DNA from: Fonsecaea monophora
Lineage: Eukaryota; Ascomycota; Eurotiomycetes; Chaetothyriales; Herpotrichiellaceae
Direction: 5' to 3'
NCBI RefSeq assembly: GCF_001642475.1
Contig: NW_019173969.1
Coordinates: forward strand, 124,001-188,000
DNA length: 64,000 nucleotides
The notes beneath the pieces were generated by a model. The model ran no database searches, had not been told where the DNA came from, and worked only from the letters and a program-made list of their open reading frames with translations. The translations under genes and the position numbers were made by a program. Shown here one piece after another: positions 32,966-43,369 of this stretch; position 1 is the first letter of the stretch; every line of letters begins with the position of its first letter.

Positions 32966-34218
32966 GGTTTCTTTTGGTATTGTCTTGTCCCTCAAAAATG
33001 GATTGATACCTTCTCGTTATGTGTTATTTTGGTCTTCTGTTCGGAGCTGCCAGAGTCACGACGGTGGTGCCGGTGCGGCGTCGAACATCATATATTCACC
33101 TTTGAGCTCTCACCTTCCCTCAACCGAACAGACACGCCATTGCTCGAAGCTACCAAACCGTCGTGGCGTGATGCTCATTACTTGCAAAAGCGGTTGCTTT
33201 CGGCTCATGAGATTACCTAATGGGACCTGCCCCCGAGATTTTTGAGTGGTTTGGGCATGACTGCGGACGAGTCTCATCTCAAGGTTTCTCAGTGACAAGG
33301 TTCTAGCCAGTACCCGGACACGGACAAGCGGAATACAAGTAACAGAGTGCGAGAGATCCAGCCAGAACCACAGGCAATACGGGACTGGCACCTTCGGGGG
33401 GGAGGGGGATTGCCTAAACAAACTTTATGATCGAATGACCAGTTTAGTTTATCCACCAGCAACGGAAGAAAAAAATCCCCTCAACAAATCAGCCCCTAAG
33501 GAAGAAAAAATTGGCGCGGCTTTTCTTGGGAACCCGAGTTACGAGTAACTACTGTTACGAGGGCACGAGGGATGACCTCTGACAATCATGGTGTGACAGG
33601 ATATTCCAGAAAGCCGCAGGCAATGCGCACAGACCACATTCGCATCGTGCAGGGTCTCTGACTGCCTCTCCACACTTTCGTCGCTCATGCAGCTCGATCA
33701 CTTACTTCACACACAAGTGGCACCAGAACGACCTCCTACCAAGCCTCGACAATTCTGGGGACGCTGCCAACGGGCTTGGCTCGGGGCTCTCAGGTTTGAA
33801 GCTAAGATGACATGACGCAAAGGGGCTACGGAGCTCAGAAGGAGCTGTTTCTTCAAGAAGACCCCGCAACAAGCACGAACAGCTTAGCTAGTCAGTAGCC
33901 CACCGAGGAAAAAAAGATTTCTGTAGAGATTTTTGTGTTGTGTGAATCGTATTCCATTGGAAAACATTGTACGATTACAGACGCTACCCCAGGTAAATTA
34001 TAATTGTAGCATCGGGGAACTTGTGTAACTCCCACAGGTCTGATTCGACCGACCAGACCAGACTTGACCAGATTGACTGGACTTTCGTTCTTCTAAAGCA
34101 ATTGATCCATTATCGCTTTTCCCCAAACCCCCAAAAAGGCTCCTTAATCACAAAAACGCCCGGGTTCATGGTTGGTTGGTTGGTTGGAGGGTAGTTGTGG
34201 TAGTTGATGGGGGTCTAT
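32966..34218. other. Intergenic, 1.25 kb, promoter side of the two-domain gene
   Basis: No gene is supported in this stretch. It includes a short A-rich stretch at 33466-33510 and, near the IF1 3' end, a GGTT repeat at 34170-34187. No RNA gene was recognised. Confidence 0.45.
34170..34187. repeat. (GGTT)n repeat downstream of IF1
   Basis: Four tandem GGTT units just after the 3' end of the IF1 gene; a similar run lies just before its start codon (34676-34690). Confidence 0.8.
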
Positions 34219-34667
34219 TCACAACTTTTGATCTGCCGCCTTTTTGATTGCAGCGGCCTCCATTTCGTTGAGATGGCTCTCGACCTCGTCTAGGTGTTTC
34301 CGCTGGGCCAGGAGCTTTTCTCTCATTTTCCGAATACTGTTTTGCAACGTGTTAGACATTTGATCTAGAAATGTCAAATGGCGGTACAACTCACTTTTCT
34401 ATCTCGTGTTGCTTGAAGTACATGTTCTCCAAGACTTGTTCGCGGCGATTGAATGAGTCACTGTAGAAATTCCAGTGTTAGCAAGTACAGGGGAATGTGG
34501 TGGTAATCGACGGCAGTGGTTGGTACGTACCTCGCGGCAACGCCTCCGGCGCGTATTGATCCAGTGTCGCCTTCACTCCAGTTTGGCCGTACCGTGACGA
34601 ATGATTGGCAAAACTGAGGAGTTCGGATTCTGGTCATGCAGCTTCTTGGAATCGTTGTTCGAAGCAT
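34219..34667 (-). CDS. INH1: Mitochondrial F1F0-ATPase inhibitor (IF1/INH1), three exons, 106 aa
   Basis: A short spliced gene that is easy to miss. Exon 1 (34667-34531) starts MLRTTIPRSCMTRIRT, a basic presequence for the mitochondrial matrix, and goes on to the inhibitory region EGDTGSIRAGGVAA. Exon 2 is only 66 bases (34460-34395): DSFNRREQVLENMYFKQHEI. Exon 3 (34336-34219) gives IRKMREKLLAQRKHLDEV and a helical end, AAIKKAADQKL-stop. All junctions are GT-AG (GTACGT to CTACAG, GTGAGT to AACAG) and keep frame; total 321 bases including stop. The E-G-x-x-G-x-x-R-x-G-G motif and the following charged coiled coil are those of the family, which stops ATP hydrolysis by F1 when the membrane potential falls. 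The length of 106 residues fits the family range. Identification rests on the motif and architecture. Confidence 0.9.
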
Positions 34668-35877
34668 TTTTGGTGGTTGGTTGGTTGGTTGTGTTGTAGT
34701 TGATTGTATGTGTGTGTGTGTGAGATGAGGTGGAAAAAAGGAAAATACCAATCTCTATATTGCTGATTGGAGTTTCTTTATGATGTCTTGTAAAGATGTC
34801 TTGTAAAGATGTCTTGTAATGTCTGATAGGGTAAAAACAATAAACGAGCTGGAACAGACTGCAGGCTTGGGGGATCTCATATAAATATGTCTTGGAAGTT
34901 GTCAAGGTTCCCATTGTAGCTCATTGTGCTAGACTTGGGCATGCATAGGCTGGATCGCGTTGGCTGTTGAGGCATAAATTGAGTGGCATGACCAGGTTGC
35001 AGATCTCAATTGAGACCCGAGCTACAGTGTTACCGTAGGGGCCAGTAGGAGGGGGCCACCGAGACCTAGCTAAGGGCCCACGGGCGTTCAATGCAGCGTT
35101 TTAGGCTCCTTCTAAGCCTAATGAGCCTCTTCTCCCAACGACGCGGCACCCTTGGTTGGGGCGATTAGCTCCCAAGTGGGAACATGCAAAGCGGTTCGAG
35201 ATCTTCGGAGGGGTTTTTAGGGGCGGAGCCCCCCTATCGGTACACGTACCTCGCCGATTCGGATCCCAAGTGCACACTGCACACCTGCACAGGCGCCGAG
35301 GTGCCCAGGCTGTGCTAGGTGCCCAGAGCCCAGTTGCCCAGAAGCCTAAAAGACCAGGAATCCAAAAGCTCCGGGTTCCAGGTCCCACACAACTTGGTGG
35401 TATCGCACGTTACCAGCCATTGGAGGGAAATTTGCTGCCCTCTGCCTCTGCTGCCGAGACATGCATGGCTATGCATACAACATCACACCACGATATCTCT
35501 GAAACTTTCTCACGCAACTCACCTAACGGAGAAGTGTCACTGCCAATGATTGATTGTGTTGATCCTTCATCTCCCGATCGCATGATTGTGTATTCTGTGC
35601 AAAACTCCCCATGATCATGAGGTGAGGCTTCTCGATGCTTCAGGCACAGACCGTCAGATATTGGCACTGACCATGGGCTTCTTCTTCGACGGGCACATGA
35701 CATGGCTGAGTCTTGGGAGGGAGAGGCGAGGGATGTACCGTGCAAGACATATACACGAGACTGCCTGTCATCCTGGGGGGGGATGAAGGAGAGAATGCAA
35801 TGTCAAAGCCAAACTACACCCTGAAATCACACAAAACGTGACCAAAGTCGATAATACCTGCATACAAACAACCAAAA
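34668..35877. other. Intergenic, IF1 leader repeats and Hsp20 promoter
   Basis: About 1.2 kb between two divergent starts. The IF1 side has (GGTT)n at 34676-34690, (TG)n at 34709-34722 and a 13-base unit three times at 34782-34820. The middle (35040-35400) is GC-rich with an imperfect hairpin AGGGGCGGAGCCCCCC near 35219. The frame at 35156-35614 has no domain I know. I call no gene. Confidence 0.45.
34782..34820. repeat. 13-base tandem repeat, three copies
   Basis: The unit GATGTCTTGTAAA occurs at 34782, 34795 and 34808, the last copy with one change at its end. It lies about 115-155 bases upstream of the IF1 ATG, in its likely promoter. Confidence 0.9.
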
Positions 35878-36576
35878 ATGGCCGCTGGATGGTACTACCT
35901 CCCATCGGACATCATTCCATACCCAACAACAAACATCGCCCATACCTACCCAGAACCGGGCCATCACCTGCACCACATCTCCGTGCCGTACGTCGCACAC
36001 AAGGTGCTCACCAAGTTCCATGACAAGGACGAAGACATCCATCAGCCAAAGACCGATGTGCGCGAGACCCAGGGCAACTTCTACCTGGAAATCGAGTTGC
36101 CGGGTGTCAAGGACCACTCGGAACTTCGTCTGCGCTGGACGACGGAGCGTACGCTGCTGCTGACCAGTAAGACTCATCGGTCCGAGATCCCAGAAGAGGA
36201 GTTGGTGGAGGAGCCTGGTCAACCAAAGCCAGAGGCTGCTGCTCCCGCTCCAGCTCCCACCGAGACTGCTGCCCCTGCTCCTGCAGCACCACCGACGACA
36301 ACAATACCACCGGCTCCAGAGGCAACGCAGGACCCCAAAACTACCGGCACAGACCAAACCCCCAAGAAATTCGCCCCTCACTTGACCCTGTCCGAGCGGC
36401 AGATCGGCGAGATGGTGCGGGCCTTCAACTTCCCCGTCGACGTCGACCGCGACAACACTCATGCCAAGCTGGACGCCGGCCTGCTGAGGATCGTGGTGCC
36501 CAAGGTCACCGAGCACGGCGAGGCCAAGCACATCCACGTGCCCATCCACCTCCCGTCGTTCGCTTCCAGCGTCTGA
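35878..36576 (+). CDS. Small heat-shock protein, Hsp20/alpha-crystallin, with internal insert, 232 aa
   Basis: A cytosolic holdase chaperone of the Hsp20 type. ATG 35878 gives MAAGWYYLPSDIIPYP. The alpha-crystallin domain is in two parts. The first (about residues 58-104) shows TDVRETQGNFYLEIELPGVK and RTLLLTSKTHR. An insert of roughly 60 residues rich in Pro, Ala, Glu and Thr follows (about 105-160). The second part has HLTLSERQIGEMVRAFNFPV, then the A-x-L-D-A-G-L-L-R-I-V-V-P-K block, where the A-x-x-x-x-G-V-L box of the family appears as DAGLLRIVVPK. Long inserts at this site are known in fungal Hsp20 proteins. It has no introns and ends at TGA 36574-36576. The same frame stays open for 65 further codons, described separately. 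Confidence 0.9.
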   Translation: MAAGWYYLPSDIIPYPTTNIAHTYPEPGHHLHHISVPYVAHKVLTKFHDKDEDIHQPKTDVRETQGNFYLEIELPGVKDHSELRLRWTTERTLLLTSKTHRSEIPEEELVEEPGQPKPEAAAPAPAPTETAAPAPAAPPTTTIPPAPEATQDPKTTGTDQTPKKFAPHLTLSERQIGEMVRAFNFPVDVDRDNTHAKLDAGLLRIVVPKVTEHGEAKHIHVPIHLPSFASSV

Positions 36577-36774
36577 CTTACAAGTCCGGGTGAGAGCCGC
36601 GACCAGGGCCTCCCACCACGACGACGACGACGCCGCCCCAGCGAGATTGTCGAGGTGATTCCCGAGCTGGACTGGCGGATCGCATCCATCCTGTGCTGTG
36701 AGTATGGACAGTACTACGATGACGTGGACGACGGGTCCGGCGCTGCTGACCAAAGGAGGAATACGAGACTGTAA
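36577..36774 (+). other. In-frame open extension past the Hsp20 stop
   Basis: After the TGA the Hsp20 frame goes on for 65 codons to TAA 36772-36774. The peptide has an Arg run, then PSEIVEVIPELDWRIASIL and an acidic YYDDVDDGSG part; its codon choice resembles coding DNA. It could be a read-through tail, a part joined by an unseen splice, a decayed longer C-terminus, or chance in GC-rich DNA. Confidence 0.35.
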
Positions 36775-37841
36775 TAATCAACTCTGTTGAATTCCCTTTT
36801 TTCCCTATCCGTCAAAGACCGAAGGAAGATTGAGAAAGAGAGAGCAGGAGGAATAAATTATCCAAAAGGACAAGAACAAGGACATCTGTCTGTGTATGTG
36901 TATCATTAATATTAATGTTGATAGTCGAAACGCGATACCCAACCCGAATCAGGTAATCGAATATTGACTATTATTTCCTATTTGGGAAGTCTTCGGGAGA
37001 TGGCAAGATACCAAGATACCTAGGTACCTTAGTACATAGGTGCATATATTAGTGTGTAATGGTAAATATCCTTCCAAGCGAGGTTCTTTCTTGCAGTGTA
37101 ATGACTAATTCATCCAGATATCTCTCTCATTCTTACTTCTTCGGCCTAGGTAGCATCTCAGCCAAATACAAACAGTCATCGCGGCCAGCCATCCACAATG
37201 TCCACACATACATACGAGTACCGAGTAGACCATCACGGTCCACTGTTAACTCTACAATTTTCTTCTCCTTTTCTTTTCCATCCCCCCCCCCCCCCCCCCA
37301 CATCTCTCTCTCTTGTACCTCGACTAGTTCCTTTTGAATTGAATTTCAACTTCTATCTCGTAGTAAGTACGCAGTAAGTAGAGAGCAGACAAGATACTTA
37401 TGAGCGTTTGAGTATTTTTTAAAGTATATATTTATTTCATTTCATGTTTCGTATTTCATATTTCATCAATACGTGAGTAGACGTTAAAGTTTTAGAACAC
37501 CCTTCCCTTTTCCTGGTGGTGTACAAATGTATAACCCGAACAAAACATCCCCACACATTGCCCATCCCATCAATCGCCCCCTGTGACCTTTCCGTAGCTT
37601 CCCCTCAAATCCGGCTTCAGTCGTGCTGTTTAGGCCTTGAAGTCCGTGAAATAGAGAAGAGAAAATAAAAAATATGTGAAACCGTCGAATATGCTCCTAT
37701 ATACACCGAGCCGCTGGGGGAGCTGGGGAGCTTGAGGAAAGGTACATCGTGCTGATGTTGGTGGTGATGGAAATGATGACAAAGGCGGGGCGAGGACATC
37801 ACAGAGGACTGTTATAGAGTCCTTTGGAGAAGGGGGCATGA
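36775..37841. other. Intergenic with poly-C run, convergent 3' regions
   Basis: About 1.07 kb. A palindromic patch TACCTAGGTACCTTAGTAC lies near 37018-37036, a run of 18 C at 37282-37299, and ATTTCAT repeats near 37435-37468. No gene is supported. Confidence 0.5.
37282..37299. repeat. Poly-C run, 18 bases
   Basis: Eighteen C in a row on the plus strand; prone to length error in sequencing and to slippage in the cell. Confidence 0.9.
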
Positions 37842-38554
37842 TCACTCGTAGAATTCATCAGCCCAAATGTCCTCCTCAATGACGTCCTCTTCCTCATTCT
37901 GCTCGACCCACTCGTGCTGTGCGATGGTCTCGTTCTCGGGCCACCAGCTCATGGGCTCTGACTCTTGCGAGGACCTCCGTCTGTGGACGTCTGGGTGGTG
38001 GGGGTGCTTCTCATGCTCGTGGTGAACTTTGACAGGGCTGACTTCAACGAAGCTAGGTCTCCGCTCACACCGTTCGGCGGCTTTGGTCATCGCCTCGGCC
38101 GAGGTCGCCGACTGATCCATGACTGGTGGAAATGTAGCCTTTGCGTAGGGCTTCTCCAGAGCCGGCGTGGACGGGGGCGGTGTGGTGCCCGTGTTAAATG
38201 TCTCCGAGGGCCTGACTTTGGCCTTTTTCACCATGGGCCGTGCAGCCTTGTCGGTGACGGGTTCCAATGGCAAAAACTCGGTCGACAGCGACGGGGCTAG
38301 GTAGAGGAAGTCGCTGTAGTCGGCTTCATTGTAATTGGGCACGTAGCCAGTAGTGGTGCCGACGTTGGCCGACGTCGGTGCCTTTTCCGTCTGTTCTGTG
38401 GGAAGATTCTGTATAGGCGTCACAGGTTAGCTATAGCACTACCAAAATGGGACGAGGGGAGGTTCCCATTGGATCTCCATAGAAAAAAAGGAGTTTCTTC
38501 GGGGGATCACCATAGAAGTGATGGTAGACCTACCGATGCTGTGTGGGACATCAT
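37842..38554 (-). CDS. Orphan Pro/His/Glu-rich protein, two exons
   Basis: ATG 38554 opens a tiny first exon (MMSHTAS) that ends at a consensus donor, GTAGGT. An intron of about 130 bases ends at TATACAG and keeps phase 0, giving NLPTEQTEKAPTSANVG. The ATG at 38423 lies in the intron end, so the ORF start there is probably not used. The protein, about 195 residues, is hydrophilic and likely disordered. Landmarks are an aromatic acidic block YNEADYSDFLYLAPS (short linear motif character), a basic MVKKAKVRPSETF, a His-rich HHEHEKHPHHPDVHRRR and a strongly acidic Trp-containing end (EEEDVIEEDIWADEFYE). There is no transmembrane segment. I do not recognise a family. It could be a regulator or adaptor, but nothing in the context helps. 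Confidence 0.65.
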
Positions 38555-39827
38555 CTCGAGACTATTGGATTTGATGAGCTTTGGTTTGTTGGTGTTGGTG
38601 TTGGTATTGTTGGAGGGATGCAGTAGACAAGTGAGTTGACTGTGATCTGGTCTTTCTTTCCTGGGATCAAACGAGTTCCTTTGGCCATTTTTATGTTCGG
38701 AATCTTCCTCTATGGCCCGATATGTCTCTGTAGTATCCAAAAGGGGTGGGATTGAGTAATTGGCGAGAATGATACACCTCAGCCCAGAAACTAACTGCAA
38801 GTTGCTCAGACACGTCAGGGTACAGAGGGTGCTCAGGTTACTTGGCTACCGGAAACCGCCGCATACGGGAGTCAGTGGTGGTGGTGGAGGGAGGATGCAG
38901 GGTGGTGGGTAGTGGTGCGCAGTTGGTGGTTCGGCGGTTGTCGCGTGGTGGTGTGATGGACTGACTGAGTGACTGACTGAGGGACGGACGCTGGTGGACA
39001 TTCTAGGCTCTTCGCGTGGCATTTTAGGCTTTAGTCTTGGCATTTCCTTTTCCTCTCACGCGCGCTTGAAAATGCCGCGTGGCTCATGGCAGCTTCTATT
39101 GGGTGATAGGGCGAAATGGATGACTAAGAGGTAAAGTATTCGGTACTTGTGTATCAAATTCCTCATGCACTGACCGGTATCACCACCCATCACCCGACTT
39201 TTTCTCTCACCTCACAGTCTACCTTGGACTTGTTATCTCTTCTATCTTCCAGCTGCATGATGAAATGGCCGCTTCTCGACACTCGGTTGACTCGTCTTTT
39301 CGTGACTTCCATCATGTACTGTGAAATGCCATTACTCCTTCTCCCGTCCATTGCGCCATATCGTGCACGGATCGGGCGGCCAGTTCTTTCCTGAAACTTC
39401 CCCCCAATACCCCGGATTTGCACCTTCGTCCCACCCGGTTTCACTCTCACATCCATCTCCGCGCTTTGCTCCCATCATCTGATGCTTAAAGCTCAAGTCT
39501 CCCTTGGTTCCGGCATGACAGCCTATCGGAATCCCGCTGATGGTGTGAGTCTGACCCCCGCCCTCTGCGTGGCCAAACGTCCACTTTACCACATTCATGG
39601 AAAAGCCCATTCGGAAGCCTGAGTCGTCCGACGGCGAGCGCTCGGCCGTCAAGTGATGCTGTTCCTTTTGGCGGGGGGGCTGTGCCTGGTTCACCCAATC
39701 GTCATACGCATCCCGTGTACATTTCGTCTCGTGAAGTGGATGTGTATTCGTTCCCCTCAACATCCGTGGTCGTCCAGCTACTTCTCTAGCGGCAAATCCG
39801 ACCCGGCAAAAATGTCTCTCTCCAATC
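38555..39827. other. Intergenic, divergent promoters of two orphans
   Basis: About 1.3 kb. A GTGGTGG-rich run at 38874-38955 and GACTGACTGAG repeats at 38960-38984 are the only structure seen. A 219-codon minus-strand frame (39332-39991) covers much of this stretch and runs antisense into the next gene; I do not call it. Confidence 0.4.
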
Positions 39828-40562
39828 ATGTTTGCTAATCCCCCCATACGTGCTTGGTATAAAGACATTAACCCAGCCGCTGGGGTTGACGACTGGAGTA
39901 CGCGAAAAAGATACCATGCAATAACCCCAGATACACCAGAAATGGTTGAGATTCCAGTTATAGTGACTCCTCCAGACTGCAACCCTCTCACAAACAGTCC
40001 AGATAACGAAGAACAGGCCCATCACTTACACCAAGAGCCTGATTTTTCACCCGCCATACACGAGGTGAAACAAATAACCACCTCGACAGTACTCATGCCT
40101 GTAAACGCCACCGACACCATGGTGTCAGAAGGCACTCAGACCGAATCACCAAAGCAAACCCCGGGACAAGAGGTTTCGCCTGCAAGGGCGTTTAGTCCCG
40201 GCTATCCATTGAGCCCAGTCCGCTCTCACTCCGAGTCCTCGGGGCCCAAACCTCACTTTCCACCTTGGAGGGAACTCCGCCACCACATATACAACCCCCA
40301 TCCCACTCATCCAGGAGCATTTTATAACGAAGGCAAAGTCGAGGGTCACCTCTCCCCTCCCTCGCCTCCTCCAAAGTGCCCCATGACGCCCCAGGCCGAT
40401 CTATACGACGGCCAGTCGCCCTCCAACTTTGGCATGCAGTTTGACCGGCCCACCATACCACATTGGAGAAGGAACATCAAGCCAGCCACGTGTGCTCAGA
40501 ACTATGAGGACCACAAACACCGCATGCTAATGGAGTGGTTGAATAGGAGGAACTCCGTGTGA
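39828..40562 (+). CDS. Orphan Pro/Ser/His-rich protein, 244 aa
   Basis: A single open frame from ATG 39828 to TGA 40560-40562. The protein is Pro-rich and likely disordered, with PEMVEIPVIVTPPDCNP, SEGTQTESPKQTPGQEV, several S-P sites (VSPARAFSPGYPLSPVRS) that look like proline-directed kinase sites, and a more ordered, basic aromatic end (FDRPTIPHWRRNIKPATCAQ then HKHRMLMEWLNRR). It has no signal peptide or membrane segment and no domain I know. The opposite strand is also open across its first 160 bases. I favour this strand because the frame is longer and ends in a conserved-looking helical block. It may be lineage-specific. Confidence 0.5.
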   Translation: MFANPPIRAWYKDINPAAGVDDWSTRKRYHAITPDTPEMVEIPVIVTPPDCNPLTNSPDNEEQAHHLHQEPDFSPAIHEVKQITTSTVLMPVNATDTMVSEGTQTESPKQTPGQEVSPARAFSPGYPLSPVRSHSESSGPKPHFPPWRELRHHIYNPHPTHPGAFYNEGKVEGHLSPPSPPPKCPMTPQADLYDGQSPSNFGMQFDRPTIPHWRRNIKPATCAQNYEDHKHRMLMEWLNRRNSV

Positions 40563-41592
40563 GCCCTCTCTGTATACATACCCTTCCACAGGCGTGGGCA
40601 TCCTCCTACTGAGGGAACTGTCCCACGCTTGTTCGAATTCGAGAATGGATATTGCGATTCAATGTTTTGTCTGGGGGCAAACTGCTAAGCTCTGCTTTGC
40701 ACGGAGTATTTCGACAGCAGTATACCACGCTGTCGGGCGTCTTTTATACGGGAACACCAACACACACCGTACCACACCGCACTGCACCGCTCACACTGGC
40801 AGGACGCCCCAACCAGCGACCTGGCAACCATGCCCCCCTTTTCTCTTCTTGCTATCGATATCACCACTACCATTTTTCGGAGTGGGAACATTACGGTTAA
40901 GGTTATTAGGGAAGGAACACCATTCATTGTGCTACTTGACATGCATGGCGGCTTTTTGGTTTTTGGATGAAGGGGGGAGATTATGAAAACATTCGTGTTT
41001 TATCGAGATTGTAACCTTCAAGCAGCATTGTTGGCATCGGCATCGGCATCGGCAACGACTTTGCATCGGGATGGGCAAAAAGTTACCATAGGTCCATAAT
41101 TCTGGTTGGAAGGCATTCCCTGCTTAGTGTTTATTTCTCTTTCTGTCTTTGCTCACCGTATCGGCTGGCTTGGTGGAGGGTCTGCTGGTGGTTGGTTGAT
41201 CAGTCAGACAGTCAGTCAGCCGGCGGACGGGTTGGGAGGATGTATTATCTATCACGTTCAAGGTTGAACTCACTACATTGTAGTGACCACTGTATAATAT
41301 CAACGTCATCCGTAATCTTCATGTCACATATAGATTCTGTATCATATGTATCAGATATATATATCTACAGCCAACTATTTCTCACACATCCCATGCTCTG
41401 CCACGCCATACAATGCCTCATACTCTCGACAGTCACCAGATCCACGAAGGAGTCATGGTCTGGCCTGAATGTGGTTCGCCCCCTTTTTTTTCTACCACTA
41501 CTAGCCTCGACTTCTTTCATCTCCTTTTTTTCCGGACTTGCACCACCCTCCTCCTCCTCCACCACCTCGCCCTTAAAAAAACTGCGTTTCAC
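40563..41592. other. Intergenic, convergent 3' regions
   Basis: About 1 kb with short repeats (GGCATC three times at about 41034-41053; GTCAGTCAG near 41208) and a TATATATAT patch near 41354. A 432-codon plus-strand frame (41413-42711) begins here but is mostly the antisense shadow of the cyclase gene. Confidence 0.45.
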
Positions 41593-42618
41593 TCAGAAAA
41601 TAGCAACCCCGTTGACCGGACTGGCCACACCACCGGGGACGTAGCAGGGGACACTGGCGACGAAGAAGCTCCAGCGGCGCTGACGGGCGCACTCCTTGCT
41701 GAGGGCCTCGAGGTCGAGCAGCTCGCCAATGTGACACCCCCAGCCGCCGAGGAGGACCTCGTGCATGCTCCAGTCGTAGGGGGTGGGCCAGCGCTCGAAG
41801 CTGGGGTGGTCGGACGCGACAGCGGAGAAGTGCTCCCAGATCCAGCGGAGGACCTCGTCGGACTGCTCGACACCGCCCAACCCGGGGGGCGACATGGAGG
41901 TCAGGCGCTGGATCTCGGCCTCGCCTTCGGGCGTGCTGACCATCTTGTGGTAGGACTGGAAGAAGCCCGAGCGGACGATCAGGATGTCGCCGAAGCGCGG
42001 CGTCGTGTTGTCCTGCCACTTGAGCGTCTCGAGCAGCCACTCGAACTTGATGGCCGAGGTGTGGAACTGCTTGAACGAGTCACCCACGACCTCTCGCCCG
42101 GGCCCTTCGTCCATCCACCGCCGGAAGTCGACCAGGATGCCGCGGCCCATGACGCCGCCGCGCTCCACGGTGTTGTGAATCCCCAGGATGTTCGGGTTTT
42201 TGGCGCCCTTGGCCGACGCGCCCGCAATGTCCTCGACCGTGGTGTCGTTGTAGAAGCGACCGGCCTTCTGGTACCCAAAGTGGCGCAGGCCGTCCCACTG
42301 GGTCGAGCTCTGCGTGTTGAACGACCACGTGTCGTCGTGCACCACGCGCGGCTTCTTCTGGTACACGTCCTTGACAAACACCTGCCGCCCGAACAGCGGC
42401 TTCTGGCCCTGGAAGTCGAGCGGCGCGTCCAGCGGCACCCGCGTCCCGTTCTTGATCTCCGACGCCGCCGCCGCCGCCACCGTCTCGGGCGTCTGCCGGT
42501 TCAGGAAGCCCAGCTCGTCCGTCTCGCCGTACGCGCCCCACGCGTTGAGCCGCGCCGCCGCGTCGGCTTTGTTGAGTGGGAGCGACGAAAAGGGGACGGG
42601 GGGGCCGGCCGTCGACAT
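41593..42618 (-). CDS. Cyclase-family hydrolase (kynurenine formamidase / isatin hydrolase fold), 341 aa
   Basis: A single-exon enzyme of the metal-dependent cyclase family (PF04199 type), which includes bacterial kynurenine formamidase, isatin hydrolase and polyketide cyclases. ATG 42618 gives MSTAGPPVPFSSLPLNKADA. Characteristic blocks are LNAWGAYGETDELGFLN, VPLDAPLDFQ, SSTQWDGLRHFGYQ, GRGILVDFRRW, TPRFGDILIVRSGFF and HEVLLGGWGCHIGELLDLE. In the fungal branch the usual metal site HxGTHxD is replaced by STQWDGLRH, as seen here, leaving the D and following H as likely ligands. The last ligand region is HEVLLGGWG. It has no signal peptide, so it should be cytosolic. The substrate is unknown; members act on amide or lactone bonds. 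GC content is very high, which explains long antisense frames. Confidence 0.9.
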   Translation of the reverse strand: MSTAGPPVPFSSLPLNKADAAARLNAWGAYGETDELGFLNRQTPETVAAAAASEIKNGTRVPLDAPLDFQGQKPLFGRQVFVKDVYQKKPRVVHDDTWSFNTQSSTQWDGLRHFGYQKAGRFYNDTTVEDIAGASAKGAKNPNILGIHNTVERGGVMGRGILVDFRRWMDEGPGREVVGDSFKQFHTSAIKFEWLLETLKWQDNTTPRFGDILIVRSGFFQSYHKMVSTPEGEAEIQRLTSMSPPGLGGVEQSDEVLRWIWEHFSAVASDHPSFERWPTPYDWSMHEVLLGGWGCHIGELLDLEALSKECARQRRWSFFVASVPCYVPGGVASPVNGVAIF

Positions 42619-43369
42619 GATTTTCGTTTTTTTTTTTTGTTTGGCTGTCGCGACGCGTACTTTACCTTAGGAACTTCTAGGTCTGGTTATATAGAAAGTC
42701 AGGGGGTTTGATTTGTCTTTCGAGGATTTTCTTTCCTGAGAGTACCTAAGTACTGAGTACTGCCGCTGCTGGTAGTGGTAGAGGCAGAGGTAGTTGTCGT
42801 GATAGTGGTTGGACGGGCGCTGGCCACCGGATTGGAGTTATAGGAAATACCGAGGACAAAGGTACAGGACTCTTGCGAACCAGAAGAACTTTGTTCTGGT
42901 TGTACAAACTACAACTGAGACTTGACACAAACGACGTTCAGTGAGAATAATGGTGATTCTGAAAAAAATCAAACAGAAAGCAAACCCCTCCCCAATCCAC
43001 CTGGTGACCACCCCTCTCGTTCCCCCCTCCCCCTCGGATAGCCGCCTTACTCTGTACCTGGCCGTTGATTCACGACATTGAGGTATACCTCGTGTAATAG
43101 TGCGTACCTAGGCATGTACCCGAACAATCCCAAGGGATCAAGAATTAATTTGGAGAAACGATGGACCCCCAAAACGGCCAGCGCCCGATAAACCCGCCTT
43201 TATGTTTGCTGAAGCTCGGCATATCAGCCGGCCGGAATAGAAAGGGGAGAAGTGTGAGGAGTATCAGTGCCAGCACCGGCAACCGGCAAGCTCTTCAATC
43301 CAGTTCTGATGTCGACAAGCGGGGTCAGATCTCAACAATCTTCGATATTAATCATATATCACATGCTGC
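42619..43369. other. Intergenic, cyclase promoter and BTB 3' side
   Basis: About 750 bases without a supported gene. A TACCTAAGTACTGAGTACTG patch at 42742-42761 is one of several GTAC-type short repeats in the window. Confidence 0.45.

Noticed and set aside
35156..35614. 152-codon plus frame with GC-rich hairpin, considered as a transposon remnant
   Set aside because: No transposase motif, terminal repeats or target duplication could be seen.
41413..42711. 432-codon plus-strand ORF
   Set aside because: It is antisense to the cyclase gene; very high GC and codon symmetry keep the frame open. It has no domain and a repetitive Val/Arg/Leu composition.
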